Shown: positions 24,466 to 33,112, counted from the first letter of the stretch. The stretch: DNA of 49,420 bases from Microcystis sp. T1-4 (GCF_000297435.1 NZ_CAIP01000155.1:1-49420), one strand, 5' to 3'. Notes: generated from the letters alone by a model not told the origin. Program-made: numbers and translations.

Positions 24466-25515
24466 ATGGCCAATTCAGATTCATCCGCCTCAACGGGGGA
24501 AAAATTTACTCACAATCCCGCCAGTTTCTTGGCCGCTGCCGGGCAAGTGGCAAACCAGATCGCTCGGGCGGCAAAAACCGCGGGCGAAGCGGCCGCCCAG
24601 CAATGGCAGGCAGCAAGCGACTCCGTTCTCGAAGCCGCTAACCCCCTCCTCAAAGCTACCCAAGACACGGGCCAAGTTCTCATGGAAACGGCGGTGGAAG
24701 CAGTCAAACCCCTGACCGAACAGGCCAGTCAAGTGGGGCAGACCGCCCTGGAAAAGGCAACGGCAACCGCCGACTCCGTCGTCTCGGCCACCGGGCAAAT
24801 CGCCAGCCAAATCAGCCAAGCAGTGGATCCGGCGGCCGTTGGCGGCGCTTTCCTGGGAATGTCGGCAGGACAAGTGGCCGGCGGCGTGATCGGCGGGGCG
24901 ATTGGTTCGGCACTCGGACCAGGGGGGGCGGTTTTGGGCGCTCAAGTGGGTGCTTTTGCCGGCAGCACCACCGGAGCAAAGTTAGGCTATGATGTCACCC
25001 ACGAAATTGTCCACCCCGAGCCCGGCAAGGCTCAGGCGGGAGCAAATCCCATCGAGATCGCAGAACACCTGAGCAAGAAAAGCGGCGAGAAGCTCGGTGA
25101 AACCCTGGGGACGGCGGGCGGCGCAATTCTGGGGACGGTCATCGCCGGGCCCGCGGGCGGCATGGTAGGCGCTCTGGCCGGAGAGGTTTTCGGGGGACAG
25201 TTAGGGGAAAATACGGCGGTTGCCTTTAATCAACAAGTGGAGCGGCAAGGAAAGCCCTCTGAGGAAGCCTCCCCCGAGCAGACAGACGTGAGGGATTGGA
25301 CGATCAAGACGGGCAGTAGTTTTGTCGGGGAAACAGGAAGTGCTTTGGTCGGTAGGGCGATCGGTAAGCTCGTGGCCGGTGCGGCGGGGGCAGAGATCGG
25401 TCGGAGCTTGGGTGCGATCGCTGGGGAGCGAATCGACTGGACCTCTCAGCCTCAACCCGGTTCGCTCCCTCGGCCCTCCCAAGAGGGTCAAGAAGAACCC
25501 CCCCAGATCAGCTAA
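24466..25515 (+). CDS. glycine-zipper repeat protein, possibly membrane-inserting
   Basis: From ATG 24466 (GGAGG about 10 bases before) the 349-residue protein begins MANSDSSASTGEKF. A long Ala/Gln-rich amphipathic helix (about 25-120, LEA-like in composition) is followed by three blocks of GxxxG glycine-zipper repeats, for example GGVIGGAIGSALGPGGAVLG and AGPAGGMVGALAGEVFGG. A Pro/Gln/Ser-rich tail ends the chain. Such zippers insert in membranes or form channels, but there is no signal peptide. The coding sequence is visibly richer in G+C than its neighbours, suggesting transfer or composition driven by Gly/Ala. Function unknown. Confidence 0.75.
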   Translation: MANSDSSASTGEKFTHNPASFLAAAGQVANQIARAAKTAGEAAAQQWQAASDSVLEAANPLLKATQDTGQVLMETAVEAVKPLTEQASQVGQTALEKATATADSVVSATGQIASQISQAVDPAAVGGAFLGMSAGQVAGGVIGGAIGSALGPGGAVLGAQVGAFAGSTTGAKLGYDVTHEIVHPEPGKAQAGANPIEIAEHLSKKSGEKLGETLGTAGGAILGTVIAGPAGGMVGALAGEVFGGQLGENTAVAFNQQVERQGKPSEEASPEQTDVRDWTIKTGSSFVGETGSALVGRAIGKLVAGAAGAEIGRSLGAIAGERIDWTSQPQPGSLPRPSQEGQEEPPQIS

Positions 25516-25723
25516 GAACAAAATTTTGCCCTTGCTGCTCACTGTCCGAAGTTATTCCTCTTCCTCTCTGCTCTCGCGCTCGACTTAACAAGGGTTTGCG
25601 GCAAAAAGTTTTTCGTGGGGGCAGGGTGTGGGGAGAAACAATTCATAACTTGAGAGTTAATCACACTATTAAAAACGGATTTGGTATCACTCCAAGGGTC
25701 GGCACTTTTTGAGGGAAAAAAAG

Positions 25724-25754
25724 TCTAAAAACCTTGTTGGATAAGGTTTTTAGA
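25724..25754. terminator. bidirectional terminator hairpin
   Basis: TCTAAAAACCTT (25724-25735) and AAGGTTTTTAGA (25743-25754) are perfect 12-base inverted repeats with a 7-base loop. The hairpin lies between the convergent glycine-zipper and proA-like genes and can serve both, with A and T tracts on each side. Confidence 0.85.
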
Positions 25755-25793
25755 TTTATTCGGCCAACCCTAACAATATCCAGTTGACCACAA

Positions 25794-27041
25794 CTACCCC
25801 TGCACCACCTGTTTAAGGGTGGTAAAGGTTTCTAGGTTGATTAAGCCCCGACGCTGGCCTTTTTGGTTGGAAATGCCCAAAAATACCGATTCTCCCTGTT
25901 TGGGATTGCGATCGAATCGGGGGGAAGAATTGATATAAACTAAAGCACTATCGGACTCCATGGCGAATTGACGACTTTCTCGATAGGATTCGGTGACAAT
26001 ACAATCGGCATGACCGCTACTATACTTATTAATCCAAGCGATCGCATCAGTAAGGGTATCCACTAACCTAAAGGCCACCGTTTTTTCTAAATAGGGTCTT
26101 TGCCAATCATTATCGGTGGCCATGGTTAAATGTTCCGGAAAATCCGCCGCTAATCGGGTATCCCCCCGCAATTTAAAGCCTTTTTCCTGCAAACTTTTAA
26201 ACAAACGACTTAAAGTCGAAGAATTCTGATGGGGACTAATTAAAACTTTTTCGATCGCATTAACCGGATCGGGTATGCTGCCATGACTATCGATAATTAC
26301 CTGACGGGCTAACTCCAAATCGCCACTGGGAGACCAATACAAATAACAGTTTCCCATGGCCGCACGCAAAACGGGAACCGTGGCCAATTGACTCACCTGA
26401 CCGATTAAACTAGGGCGACCGTAGGGAATAATCAAATTAACATAATTTTCCTGGGTCACTAACTCCTCTAGGGAGGGACTACAATCACAGGGTAAACCAC
26501 TCAGACAATCCAGCGGTAAACCCACATCTTGCAATGCTTCTTGGATAATTTCCGTAATCACCCCATCGGAATGACTAGAAGCATTGGAACCGCGAATAAT
26601 CAAACTATTGCCACTTTTTAGGGAAAATCCCGCCGCTACCATCGCTAATTCCGGAAAACCTTCATAGACTAAGGCAATCACTCCTAAGGGCATCCTTTGG
26701 CAATAGGTTTGGGAAGGATTAAGTTGATAGGCCGCGTTAATTACCTGTTGCAGCGGATCCGATGCTTCCGCTAGTTGTTGTAATACCTCCACCGTCGTCT
26801 CTAAACGTTCGGGAGTTAACCTTAACCAGCGAATCATTTGTTCTGAGACAGCCATCTCTCGACTGACTTCTAAATCGAGGGTATTGGCTTCTAAAATGCG
26901 ATCAAAGCCAGTTTTAATGCCCTTAGCGATCGCAATTACCCCGCGATTTCTTTCGTTGCCATTAAATTGACCTAGAGCCAGAAAAGCATTGTATGCTTGC
27001 TTAAAGATCGTCAGGGGGGTTTTGGGGGAACTTTCGCTCAT
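25794..27041 (-). CDS. ProA-like protein lacking the catalytic cysteine
   Basis: The 415-residue product aligns end to end with glutamate-5-semialdehyde dehydrogenase (ProA), the NADPH-dependent second step of proline synthesis. Visible landmarks are MPLGVIALVYEGFPELA (118-134), DAIAWINKYSSGHADCIVTE, and the C-terminal RRGLINLETFTTLK. In ProA the catalytic Cys sits in the segment RPSTCNTVETLLVN (E. coli). The matching segment here is IPDPVNAIEKVLIS, with V260 in its place. The region after YEARPN is also changed to YEGFPEL. It is probably a paralogue with altered or no dehydrogenase activity; the frame is intact, so it is maintained. Confidence 0.85.
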   Translation of the reverse strand: MSESSPKTPLTIFKQAYNAFLALGQFNGNERNRGVIAIAKGIKTGFDRILEANTLDLEVSREMAVSEQMIRWLRLTPERLETTVEVLQQLAEASDPLQQVINAAYQLNPSQTYCQRMPLGVIALVYEGFPELAMVAAGFSLKSGNSLIIRGSNASSHSDGVITEIIQEALQDVGLPLDCLSGLPCDCSPSLEELVTQENYVNLIIPYGRPSLIGQVSQLATVPVLRAAMGNCYLYWSPSGDLELARQVIIDSHGSIPDPVNAIEKVLISPHQNSSTLSRLFKSLQEKGFKLRGDTRLAADFPEHLTMATDNDWQRPYLEKTVAFRLVDTLTDAIAWINKYSSGHADCIVTESYRESRQFAMESDSALVYINSSPRFDRNPKQGESVFLGISNQKGQRRGLINLETFTTLKQVVQG

Positions 27042-27063
27042 AAATTGATAGATTGATTGTTGT

Positions 27064-27471
27064 CTAGCGTCGATAGGCTAACCAAAAGATGAACGCAGGC
27101 AAAATAACTAATAGCATAACTAGAATTGCCCCAAAAATTACGCTTACCCCCGGCGGTGATTTTAAAATTAAGGGTAGCCAGACGATCGATAATAACAGAA
27201 TTATCCCCATCATCAGGGGTAATACCTCTTGCCCAAGGCGCTGATTGGTACTCACCCAACGAAATCCCGTCCAGCGCCAAGTGCGTTTATAGGGATAGTG
27301 GGGGGCTAATTGTTCGATAATTTGACCGTTTTCCTGGAGCACAAATATCTGTTGACAGCGATCGCAACCAAAGGCATCGGTCAATAAAATTGGGCATAAT
27401 CTCCCTTTCCGACGACAGGGACAGGGATAGTCTTGGTGTTGGTCGATTTTGGTATATTTATACGGTCGCAC
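27064..27471 (-). CDS. conserved membrane protein with N-terminal zinc ribbon
   Basis: The 135-residue product begins MRPYKYTKIDQHQDYPCPCR. Cysteines at about 17, 19, 26 and the pair in FGCDRC (about 35-38) suggest a small zinc-binding ribbon on the cytoplasmic side. Two hydrophobic helices follow (about 85-105 and 110-130). It ends in a basic YRR. The gene is 22 bases upstream of the proA-like gene on the same strand, so the two are probably co-transcribed. Function unknown. Confidence 0.7.
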   Translation of the reverse strand: MRPYKYTKIDQHQDYPCPCRRKGRLCPILLTDAFGCDRCQQIFVLQENGQIIEQLAPHYPYKRTWRWTGFRWVSTNQRLGQEVLPLMMGIILLLSIVWLPLILKSPPGVSVIFGAILVMLLVILPAFIFWLAYRR

Positions 27472-27642
27472 AAGCTAAATTTTTGTTTATAAACGGTTGT
27501 TTTTAGTCGCCTGCGGTCAATAGCTAAGGGATTCAACGGTTGCCCCAAATCCTCAACCCTATTGCTCACGGGTAATTCCCATCTTAAGGGATGCCTTTGA
27601 ATTATTCACCCCAATATTAAGATTTATTTCCTGATTTTTCTA

Positions 27643-27714
27643 AGCGGGCAACGCGATTCGAACGCGCGACATTCACCTTGGCAAGGTGACGCTCTACCAC
27701 TGAGCTATGCCCGC
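27643..27714 (-). tRNA. tRNA-Gly (anticodon GCC)
   Basis: The minus strand folds as a cloverleaf: acceptor GCGGGCA with TGCCCGC, D arm TAGCTCAGTGGTAGAGC, anticodon arm CACCTTGCCAAGGTG with loop TTGCCAA, and T arm CGCGTTCGAATCGCG. The discriminator base is U, as in bacterial glycine tRNAs. The CCA end is not encoded, as is usual in cyanobacteria, and is added by the enzyme encoded at 29939. Confidence 0.97.
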
Positions 27715-27786
27715 AAGCCTTTTTTTTCGCACTCTTCCAATCTTGCCAAATCTCAGCGCATTTGTCAAGTGGTTTGGAGTATTTTT

Positions 27787-28086
27787 TTACAATGATTCAT
27801 TTTCCGGCAAGTCCCCCAAACCCGTAATAGCTTCGAGAACCACTTCTATCTTCGCCTGTAGTCGGTTGAACTGATGTTCCAAGCGATCAAAACGCTTGTC
27901 AATGGCGGCGAATTTTTCATCCACTGCGGCAAATTTTTCATCTATATGCCGTTCCATAGCCTCAAAAGCTTCTGTAATCCGCCCCTCTGGTTCTAGGTCT
28001 AATTCCAGAGTCTTGATCCTCTCGACAGCGTTGACTAATTGCCGTCTGAGTTGGTTAATATATTTGTTCTGTTCAGCTTCGCTCAT
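27787..28086 (-). CDS. coiled-coil hypothetical protein (99 aa)
   Basis: The product begins MSEAEQNKYINQLRRQLVNA and is nearly all charged coiled coil, with an exact heptad-like repeat DEKFAAVDEKFAAIDKRFD (about 49-67). No membrane span is present, unlike the related-looking 44392 product. Such small coiled coils are common hypothetical genes in Microcystis; partner unknown. It lies between tRNA-Gly and ribH, on the same strand as both. Confidence 0.6.
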   Translation of the reverse strand: MSEAEQNKYINQLRRQLVNAVERIKTLELDLEPEGRITEAFEAMERHIDEKFAAVDEKFAAIDKRFDRLEHQFNRLQAKIEVVLEAITGLGDLPENESL

Positions 28087-28143
28087 CAGTGGAACTCCGG
28101 GGGAGTGGGGACAGCTAAAACCCTCAATGCTGGCGGAATTTTC

Positions 28144-28689
28144 CTAGCCTTCTATCAGTGCCTGTTGGGGATTATTTTGCAATAATTCTAGGGGTTTATC
28201 TTCATCCCGGGGACGCAATTGACGCATGAGACTAGCCATTTCTAGGGCAGATAGGCCATAATTCCAGCCCAAATTACTTTTAATACCGGCCCGTTCGAGG
28301 GCCTGTTGTAGAGTATCAGTGGTGAGAATACCGAAGACAACGGGAACACCCGTCTGAAAAGCGGCCGCAGCGATACCTTTAGCGGCCTCGGCGGCAACGT
28401 AGTCAAAATGGGGCGTTTGGCCGCGAATAATTGCCCCTAGACAAATAACGGCATCGTAACGGTGGGAAAGGGCGACTTGACGGGCTACCATTGGCACTTC
28501 AAAGCTACCCGGTACCCAGATATAATCCACTTGAGTGCCATCGGGATTAACATCAACCCCGTGACGCTTGAGACAGTCTTGACAGCCTGATAACAGTTTA
28601 TCGGTGACGAGATCATTAAAACGACCAATCACGACCGCAAAGCGCAAAGAGGATATATCCTCGGTAAAATTTCCCTCAAAAACAGTCAT
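28144..28689 (-). CDS. ribH: 6,7-dimethyl-8-ribityllumazine synthase
   Basis: RibH condenses 5-amino-6-ribitylaminouracil with 3,4-dihydroxy-2-butanone 4-phosphate, the penultimate step of riboflavin synthesis, and assembles into pentamers or capsids. The 181-residue product has GSFEVPMVARQV (61-72) and the signature GAIIRGQTPHFDYVAAEAAKG (85-105) with catalytic His94. The C-terminus runs about 20 residues beyond the core (RPRDEDKPLELLQNN). It follows psbZ on the same strand, an arrangement frequent in cyanobacteria. A G-rich repeat separates the two genes. Confidence 0.97.
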   Translation of the reverse strand: MTVFEGNFTEDISSLRFAVVIGRFNDLVTDKLLSGCQDCLKRHGVDVNPDGTQVDYIWVPGSFEVPMVARQVALSHRYDAVICLGAIIRGQTPHFDYVAAEAAKGIAAAAFQTGVPVVFGILTTDTLQQALERAGIKSNLGWNYGLSALEMASLMRQLRPRDEDKPLELLQNNPQQALIEG

Positions 28690-28762
28690 AAGGTGTGGGG
28701 TGTGGGGTGTGGGGTGTGGGGTGTGGGGAGGTGGGGAGATGGGGTAGTGGGGAGGTGGGGAA
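28690..28762 (+). repeat. G-rich GTGTGGG tandem repeat with G-quadruplex potential
   Basis: Repeats of GTGTGGG give at least eight tracts of four G on the plus strand (28695-28760) with spacers of two to four bases. It lies between psbZ and ribH. The transcript of those genes would carry the complementary C-rich strand. Confidence 0.85.
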
Positions 28763-28818
28763 ACTGTCTCATCACCCTATCACCCTATCTCCTCCTGTCT
28801 CCTGACTGCTGATCAAGG

Positions 28819-29007
28819 CTAAATCACTAAAAAGTTTAAAATAGCGACGGCAACCACTAAAATTGCCCAAATTGCCGAACCCAGATAGAGAAGGGGTTTC
28901 GATTGGTCCCAGTTTTGGGGGGAAGCATAGGCAACGGGGACACCAATTACCATCAGCAAGGAAAATAAAACTAGGGCAATGAGAAAAAATTGAAAAACAA
29001 TAGACAT
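28819..29007 (-). CDS. psbZ: photosystem II protein PsbZ (Ycf9)
   Basis: PsbZ is a two-helix subunit at the edge of photosystem II that affects its association with antenna and neighbouring small subunits. The 62-residue product starts MSIVFQFFLIALVLFSLLMV and has the family loop VAYASPQNWDQSKPLLYLGS and second helix IWAILVVAVAILNFLVI. Length is exact. A clear AGGAG-type site (AGGAGAACCC) lies upstream of ATG 29007. Downstream on the same strand is ribH. Confidence 0.97.
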   Translation of the reverse strand: MSIVFQFFLIALVLFSLLMVIGVPVAYASPQNWDQSKPLLYLGSAIWAILVVAVAILNFLVI

Positions 29008-29369
29008 GATTGGGTTCTCCTAAAGCAGTTGATCTTTATTTAGATAATTCTCCCAGATTTGATACTTGTATGGAAGAGCCTCGCTTCCACTCAACCTTAA
29101 CTGGACGATCCTTCCTCTAACTCCTGCCTGAATCAGGGTTTAAAGGATATATCCCCGTCAGACCGAATCCACGAGCATATTAATTTTACTGCCAGTGACT
29201 ATCTAACCGCAGCGGGGCTGAAAACTTTTTTCCATTGTCTATCCTTGCCAACAACAGCAGGGCAAGGGTTAGGTGGGAAAAGGGACTCTCTGTGATCCCT
29301 TACCCAGATTAGCCTATTTTGGCGTTTTCGCCAAACCTAGCCTATAAAGGTCTCCAGACTGCTGAACTG
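29008..29369. other. intergenic region between psbZ and a CopD-like gene
   Basis: Holds the psbZ promoter region. A hairpin TTTGGCGTTTTCGCCAAA (29318-29336) may end the CopD-like transcript. Another potential hairpin is AAGGGTTAGGTGGG...CCCTTACCC (29264-29308). A degraded GGAAGAGCCTCGCTTCCACTC motif (29073-29095) resembles repeat fragments elsewhere. No gene seen. Confidence 0.5.
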
Positions 29370-29825
29370 CTAAAAGCTAATGGTCAAGCCCCCCAAACGG
29401 ATGCCGGCACCGAAAATGACGAATAATACTGCTAGAGTGGTGACGGCGACTATGTGCAGGGCGAGGAAATTTAAGTTTTCCTCGCTCAGTTGAGGAAGGA
29501 GAAAAAAGCGGGAATGAAGGGCCAAGATGAGAGTTAAGAGCAGTAAAGCTAACTTAATTCCTATATAAACCGACAAAAAACTATCAAATGACCAAAAATC
29601 ACGAAATCCGGGCAAATAAATCCAAGTCAGTCCTAGGCCTGTTATCACCTGCAACAATAGCGCAGATAACCCAAAACCTTCAAAATATTGCTCAAATTGA
29701 CGAATTCGGTCTGGTTCTCGGTTTTTGAGGGCCTGGGGTAGAACGGTGACTGCCAACAATAAATGACCACCGGCCCAGACGGTCGCCCCTAGGGTGTGGA
29801 GAATTACTAAAATTTTGAACAACAT
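29370..29825 (-). CDS. CopD-like four-helix membrane protein
   Basis: The 151-residue product starts MLFKILVILHTLGATVWAGG and has four hydrophobic helices (about 3-25, 50-70, 82-104, 122-144). The early HTLGATVWAGGH with histidines in the first helix resembles CopD / small haem or copper-associated membrane proteins. The family role in cyanobacteria is not firmly known (copper import or redox membrane protein). It is divergent from the CCA nucleotidyltransferase gene. No signal peptide beyond the first helix. Confidence 0.75.
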   Translation of the reverse strand: MLFKILVILHTLGATVWAGGHLLLAVTVLPQALKNREPDRIRQFEQYFEGFGLSALLLQVITGLGLTWIYLPGFRDFWSFDSFLSVYIGIKLALLLLTLILALHSRFFLLPQLSEENLNFLALHIVAVTTLAVLFVIFGAGIRLGGLTISF

Positions 29826-29938
29826 CGGTTTCTCTCAGTCATGATTTGCTAACTTATAGTTCTTGACCCGGTTATTTCCGAGCATTTAGTAACAATAGAT
29901 ACAGAAAAAATCTCGATAACTTCTCCTTACTAAAAAAT

Positions 29939-32638
29939 ATGGATTTAATTTTATGTCATCAAACGGCGGATTTTGACGCTTTGGGGGCAGCGGTGGGTTT
30001 ATCGTTGCTGAAAGCGGGTAGTCGCATTGTGTTAACGGGGGGAGCGCACCCAACAGTGAGGGAATTTTTAGCCCTGCATCGGGATGAGTTCGCTTTAATT
30101 GAAATGCGGAGTGTCAATCCGGCCCGTATTCGCTCTTTAATTATCGTTGATAATCAGTGGCGGGAGCGTCTGGGAAAAGCTTCCCAGTGGCTCGATTTAG
30201 ACCATTTACAGGCGATCGAATTGTATGATCATCATTTGGATAGTGAAAGTGATATTCATGCCTCTAGCGTCCATTTAGAAGGGGTGGGAGCCACCACGAC
30301 TTTAATTGTCGAAGCTTTACAAAAAGCCCAGATTAAACCAAACTCGATGGCAGCGACGGTAATGGCGCTCGGTATTCACGTTGACACGGGTTCCCTGACT
30401 TTTGCCGGTAGTACCCCCAGGGATGCCTATGCTTTGGCCTGGTTAATGACCTGTGGTGCTAACATTAAAACGATCGCCCAATACTGTCAACCGAGTTTTT
30501 CCCCGCGCTTACAGGAGTTATTTAGCCTTGCCTGGGAAAATCTAGAGATTAAAACGATCCATGACCGTAAAATCGCCCACGTTCTCCTCCATACTGCCGA
30601 TTTTATCCCCGGTTTGTCTAGTGTAGCCGAGCGCCTAATGGAATTATCCGATAGTGATGCGTTACTTTTTGGCCATAGTTATAGTAAAGACGAGGAAGAT
30701 AATTCCCGACAGCGTTTAACTGTGATTGGTCGCTCTAGGATCGATGGAGTGAATCTATATCAGCTTTTTTCCCCCTATAACGGCGGTGGTCATGCTCAGG
30801 CCGCTTCGGTGAGTTTTCGCGATGTTCAGCCGGCACCACAGTTAAACCAACTGCTGGGGGACTTAATTGCCCAAATTCCTCCTTCTCCCACCGCGAGGGA
30901 TTTAATGTCTTCCCCAGTGCGAACAATTCGTCCCGATACTTCTATATCTCAAGCCGAGCGCATCCTTTTCCGTTACGGCCATTCGGGGTTATCGGTGGTA
31001 GATGAACAGGATCGCTTAGTTGGGGTGATTTCTCGTCGTGACCTCGATTTAGCTCTCCATCACGGCTTTTCTCACGCTCCTGTGAAGGGATACATGACTT
31101 GTAATCCGAAAACTATTACCCCCGACACTTCCCTTCAGGAAATCGAGTCACTGATGGTAACGTATGATTTAGGGCGTTTACCTGTACTAGAAAACGGGCA
31201 GTTAGTCGGTATCGTCACTCGTACAGATGTATTAAGACAGATCCATCAAAATGAGCGGGTGCGCTTTGAAGGGGTTGCTTTGGTTTCCTGTCTTTTACCA
31301 GCGATTAAAGAGCGTTTAGAGCCGATTTTATGGTCATTCCTGCAAGCTGCCGCCACTGCCGCTCAACAACGGGGTTGGCATCTCTATCTGGTTGGGGGTG
31401 CGGTGCGTGATTTACTTTTAGCCACAGAAAGGGATACTTTATTGTTACAGGATATCGATTTAGTGGTGGATGGCTGCCATCGTGCCGCCAGTGTGGGTGC
31501 GGGGGTGGAATTGGCTAATTGTTTACAGGAAATTTATCCGGGGGCCCGGTTATCGATTCACGGGGAATTTCAGACGGCGGCTTTGTTATGGCACAAAGAT
31601 GAGCGTTTTGGCTCTTTATGGGTGGATATCGCCACGGCACGCACGGAATTCTATCCCTATCCCGCCAGCAATCCCCAAGTGGAGGCTAGTTCGATTCGAC
31701 AGGATTTGTATAGAAGGGATTTTACGATTAATGCTCTGGCAATTCGCCTAACTTCGCCGAAAGAGGGGGAATTACTCGACTTTTTTGGCGGTACGTTGGA
31801 TTTACGCGCCCAACAAATCCGGGTTCTCCACGCTAATAGTTTTATCGAGGATCCGACGCGTATCTATCGAGCGGTGCGTTTTGCCACTCGGTTAGGATTT
31901 GTTATTGAACCCTTGACAGAAAGCTATATTAGGTATGCGATCGAAAGTGGAGTTTATGAGCGCTCACGGCAACAAAATCAGAATGCACCTGCTTTACAGT
32001 CCCGTTTAAAAGCGGAGTTGAATTATATTTTAGAGGCGGATTACTGGGAAATTGCCTTAGAAAAGTTGGCTGAGTTGGGGGCTTTGCACTGTTTACACGG
32101 GGATTTAAGTTTAAATCGGGCTTTATGGCGACAATTGCGCTGTCTCAGTCGTTGGTTAGATTGTTTAAGTCTGGAATTGCCGGTGAATGCCTGGTTAATG
32201 CGCTTGGAATTATTAATCGCTTCTCTGGCTGTGGGGGAGAGAATAGCGATCGCTAATAATTTACAATTGCCCAAAGATAGTCTGGGGCGTTTACAAAAAC
32301 TAGAAGTTATGGAAAAGGAGATTAGCAATAATTTTGCTTATGATCGACCCATTAGTCAAATCGTCAGCTTTTTCAAGGGTTATCAGGTTCCTAGTTTGTT
32401 ACTGGTGGCGGTTAGGAGTCAGACTAGGATGCGGGCTTTAATCTGGCAATATTTAACTAAATGGTCGCAGATTGAGGCTCCTATCGACGGCAATGACCTA
32501 AAAGCTTTGGGTTATCAACCGGGTCCCGGGTTTAAATCGTTACTTGCGGCAGTCTTGGGGGCGACTTTAGATGGAATAGTCAGCAATAAAAGCGAGGCTA
32601 GGGCTTTTATTGCTAGATTAACTAAGTCAGCAGATTAG
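29939..32638 (+). CDS. CCA tRNA nucleotidyltransferase fused to DHH and CBS domains
   Basis: This 899-residue multidomain enzyme would add or repair the 3-prime CCA of tRNAs. In order: a DHH phosphoesterase-like domain with HQTADFDALG (7-16), DHH (97-99) and DHHA1 motif GGGHAQAAS (about 281); two CBS domains (about 315-435); then the poly(A)-polymerase head with LYLVGGAVRDLL (about 482) and metal-binding DIDLVVDG (about 505), and the RNA-binding helices. The same architecture is known in cyanobacteria and some deep-branching bacteria; the DHH-CBS part is thought to have a separate or regulatory nucleotide role. All key motifs are intact. The window's own tRNA-Gly lacks an encoded CCA and needs such activity. 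Confidence 0.95.
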   Translation: MDLILCHQTADFDALGAAVGLSLLKAGSRIVLTGGAHPTVREFLALHRDEFALIEMRSVNPARIRSLIIVDNQWRERLGKASQWLDLDHLQAIELYDHHLDSESDIHASSVHLEGVGATTTLIVEALQKAQIKPNSMAATVMALGIHVDTGSLTFAGSTPRDAYALAWLMTCGANIKTIAQYCQPSFSPRLQELFSLAWENLEIKTIHDRKIAHVLLHTADFIPGLSSVAERLMELSDSDALLFGHSYSKDEEDNSRQRLTVIGRSRIDGVNLYQLFSPYNGGGHAQAASVSFRDVQPAPQLNQLLGDLIAQIPPSPTARDLMSSPVRTIRPDTSISQAERILFRYGHSGLSVVDEQDRLVGVISRRDLDLALHHGFSHAPVKGYMTCNPKTITPDTSLQEIESLMVTYDLGRLPVLENGQLVGIVTRTDVLRQIHQNERVRFEGVALVSCLLPAIKERLEPILWSFLQAAATAAQQRGWHLYLVGGAVRDLLLATERDTLLLQDIDLVVDGCHRAASVGAGVELANCLQEIYPGARLSIHGEFQTAALLWHKDERFGSLWVDIATARTEFYPYPASNPQVEASSIRQDLYRRDFTINALAIRLTSPKEGELLDFFGGTLDLRAQQIRVLHANSFIEDPTRIYRAVRFATRLGFVIEPLTESYIRYAIESGVYERSRQQNQNAPALQSRLKAELNYILEADYWEIALEKLAELGALHCLHGDLSLNRALWRQLRCLSRWLDCLSLELPVNAWLMRLELLIASLAVGERIAIANNLQLPKDSLGRLQKLEVMEKEISNNFAYDRPISQIVSFFKGYQVPSLLLVAVRSQTRMRALIWQYLTKWSQIEAPIDGNDLKALGYQPGPGFKSLLAAVLGATLDGIVSNKSEARAFIARLTKSAD

Positions 32639-32799
32639 GTATCGGCTGCCCCTTCATTTTCCGAAGATTGTCTTTGATCGCTGGAATAACCGCCTCTACC
32701 TCCTCTGGTGGTGGTACGATTAGACGCGGCCCGGAATTGACGAGCGTAGGCGCGGTTGCGTTCAGCTTTTTCTTTTTTCAAATTACGACGTTTAGCCAC
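32635..32799 (-). CDS. small basic conserved cyanobacterial protein (54 aa)
   Basis: The start chosen is GTG 32799, because AAGGAG lies six bases upstream and homologous proteins begin (M)AKRRNLKKEKAERN; an ATG further upstream at 32829 would read through that site. The product is very basic at its N-terminus and ends in a Gly/Arg-Ser disordered tail (TTTRGGRGGYSSDQRQ), which suggests RNA binding. Its stop codon overlaps the end of the CCA enzyme gene by four bases on the opposite strand. Specific function unknown. Confidence 0.7.
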   Translation of the reverse strand: MAKRRNLKKEKAERNRAYARQFRAASNRTTTRGGRGGYSSDQRQSSENEGAADT

Positions 32800-32832
32800 A
32801 AGAATCTCCTTGGGATAATAGATAGACAAGCG

Positions 32833-32857
32833 GGGAAACGAGCGCTCGCTTCCCCTA
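32833..32857. repeat. palindromic hairpin GGGGAA-CGAGCGCTCG-TTCCCC
   Basis: A near-perfect inverted repeat centred on CGAGCGCTCG lies just upstream of the small basic gene and next to the tnpB remnant end. It could be a terminator-like stem or a transposon-end hairpin. Confidence 0.6.
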
Positions 32858-32864
32858 TTGACAT

Positions 32865-33112
32865 TGACACTCTCCGCACTTTTCGGGCGGAGATTCTTGG
32901 GCTGAATCCTGCCTCTACTAGCAACGCTAATTTTGGTCTTACAGTTTCATGTCTAGTCCGACTACACCTATAAGGCCAGCACTCTTATGGACTACTCCCC
33001 AAGCGTAAATTTCTGTGTGTCCCACAGTATTTAATTGTTTGGCGTTCTGACAGTTTGGACTTAATTGAACACCATTGACTGTCAGAAATTTTGAGATGAC
33101 GGAGTAGGACGT
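32865..33112 (-). pseudogene. 3-prime remnant of tnpB with its transposon right end
   Basis: An open stretch on the minus strand from 33112 to TAA 32941-32939 includes LSPNCQNAKQLNTVGHTEIY and then AWGVVHKSAGLIG. This pattern resembles the variable C-terminal tail of IS200/IS605-family TnpB (NTVGHT-IYAWG), judged from memory. Just beyond the stop lies the hairpin CTCCGC...GCGGAG (32871-32892), like the right-end stem of these elements, where a guide RNA overlaps the tnpB end. The catalytic part is gone and frames upstream are closed. Confidence is moderate. Confidence 0.5.
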
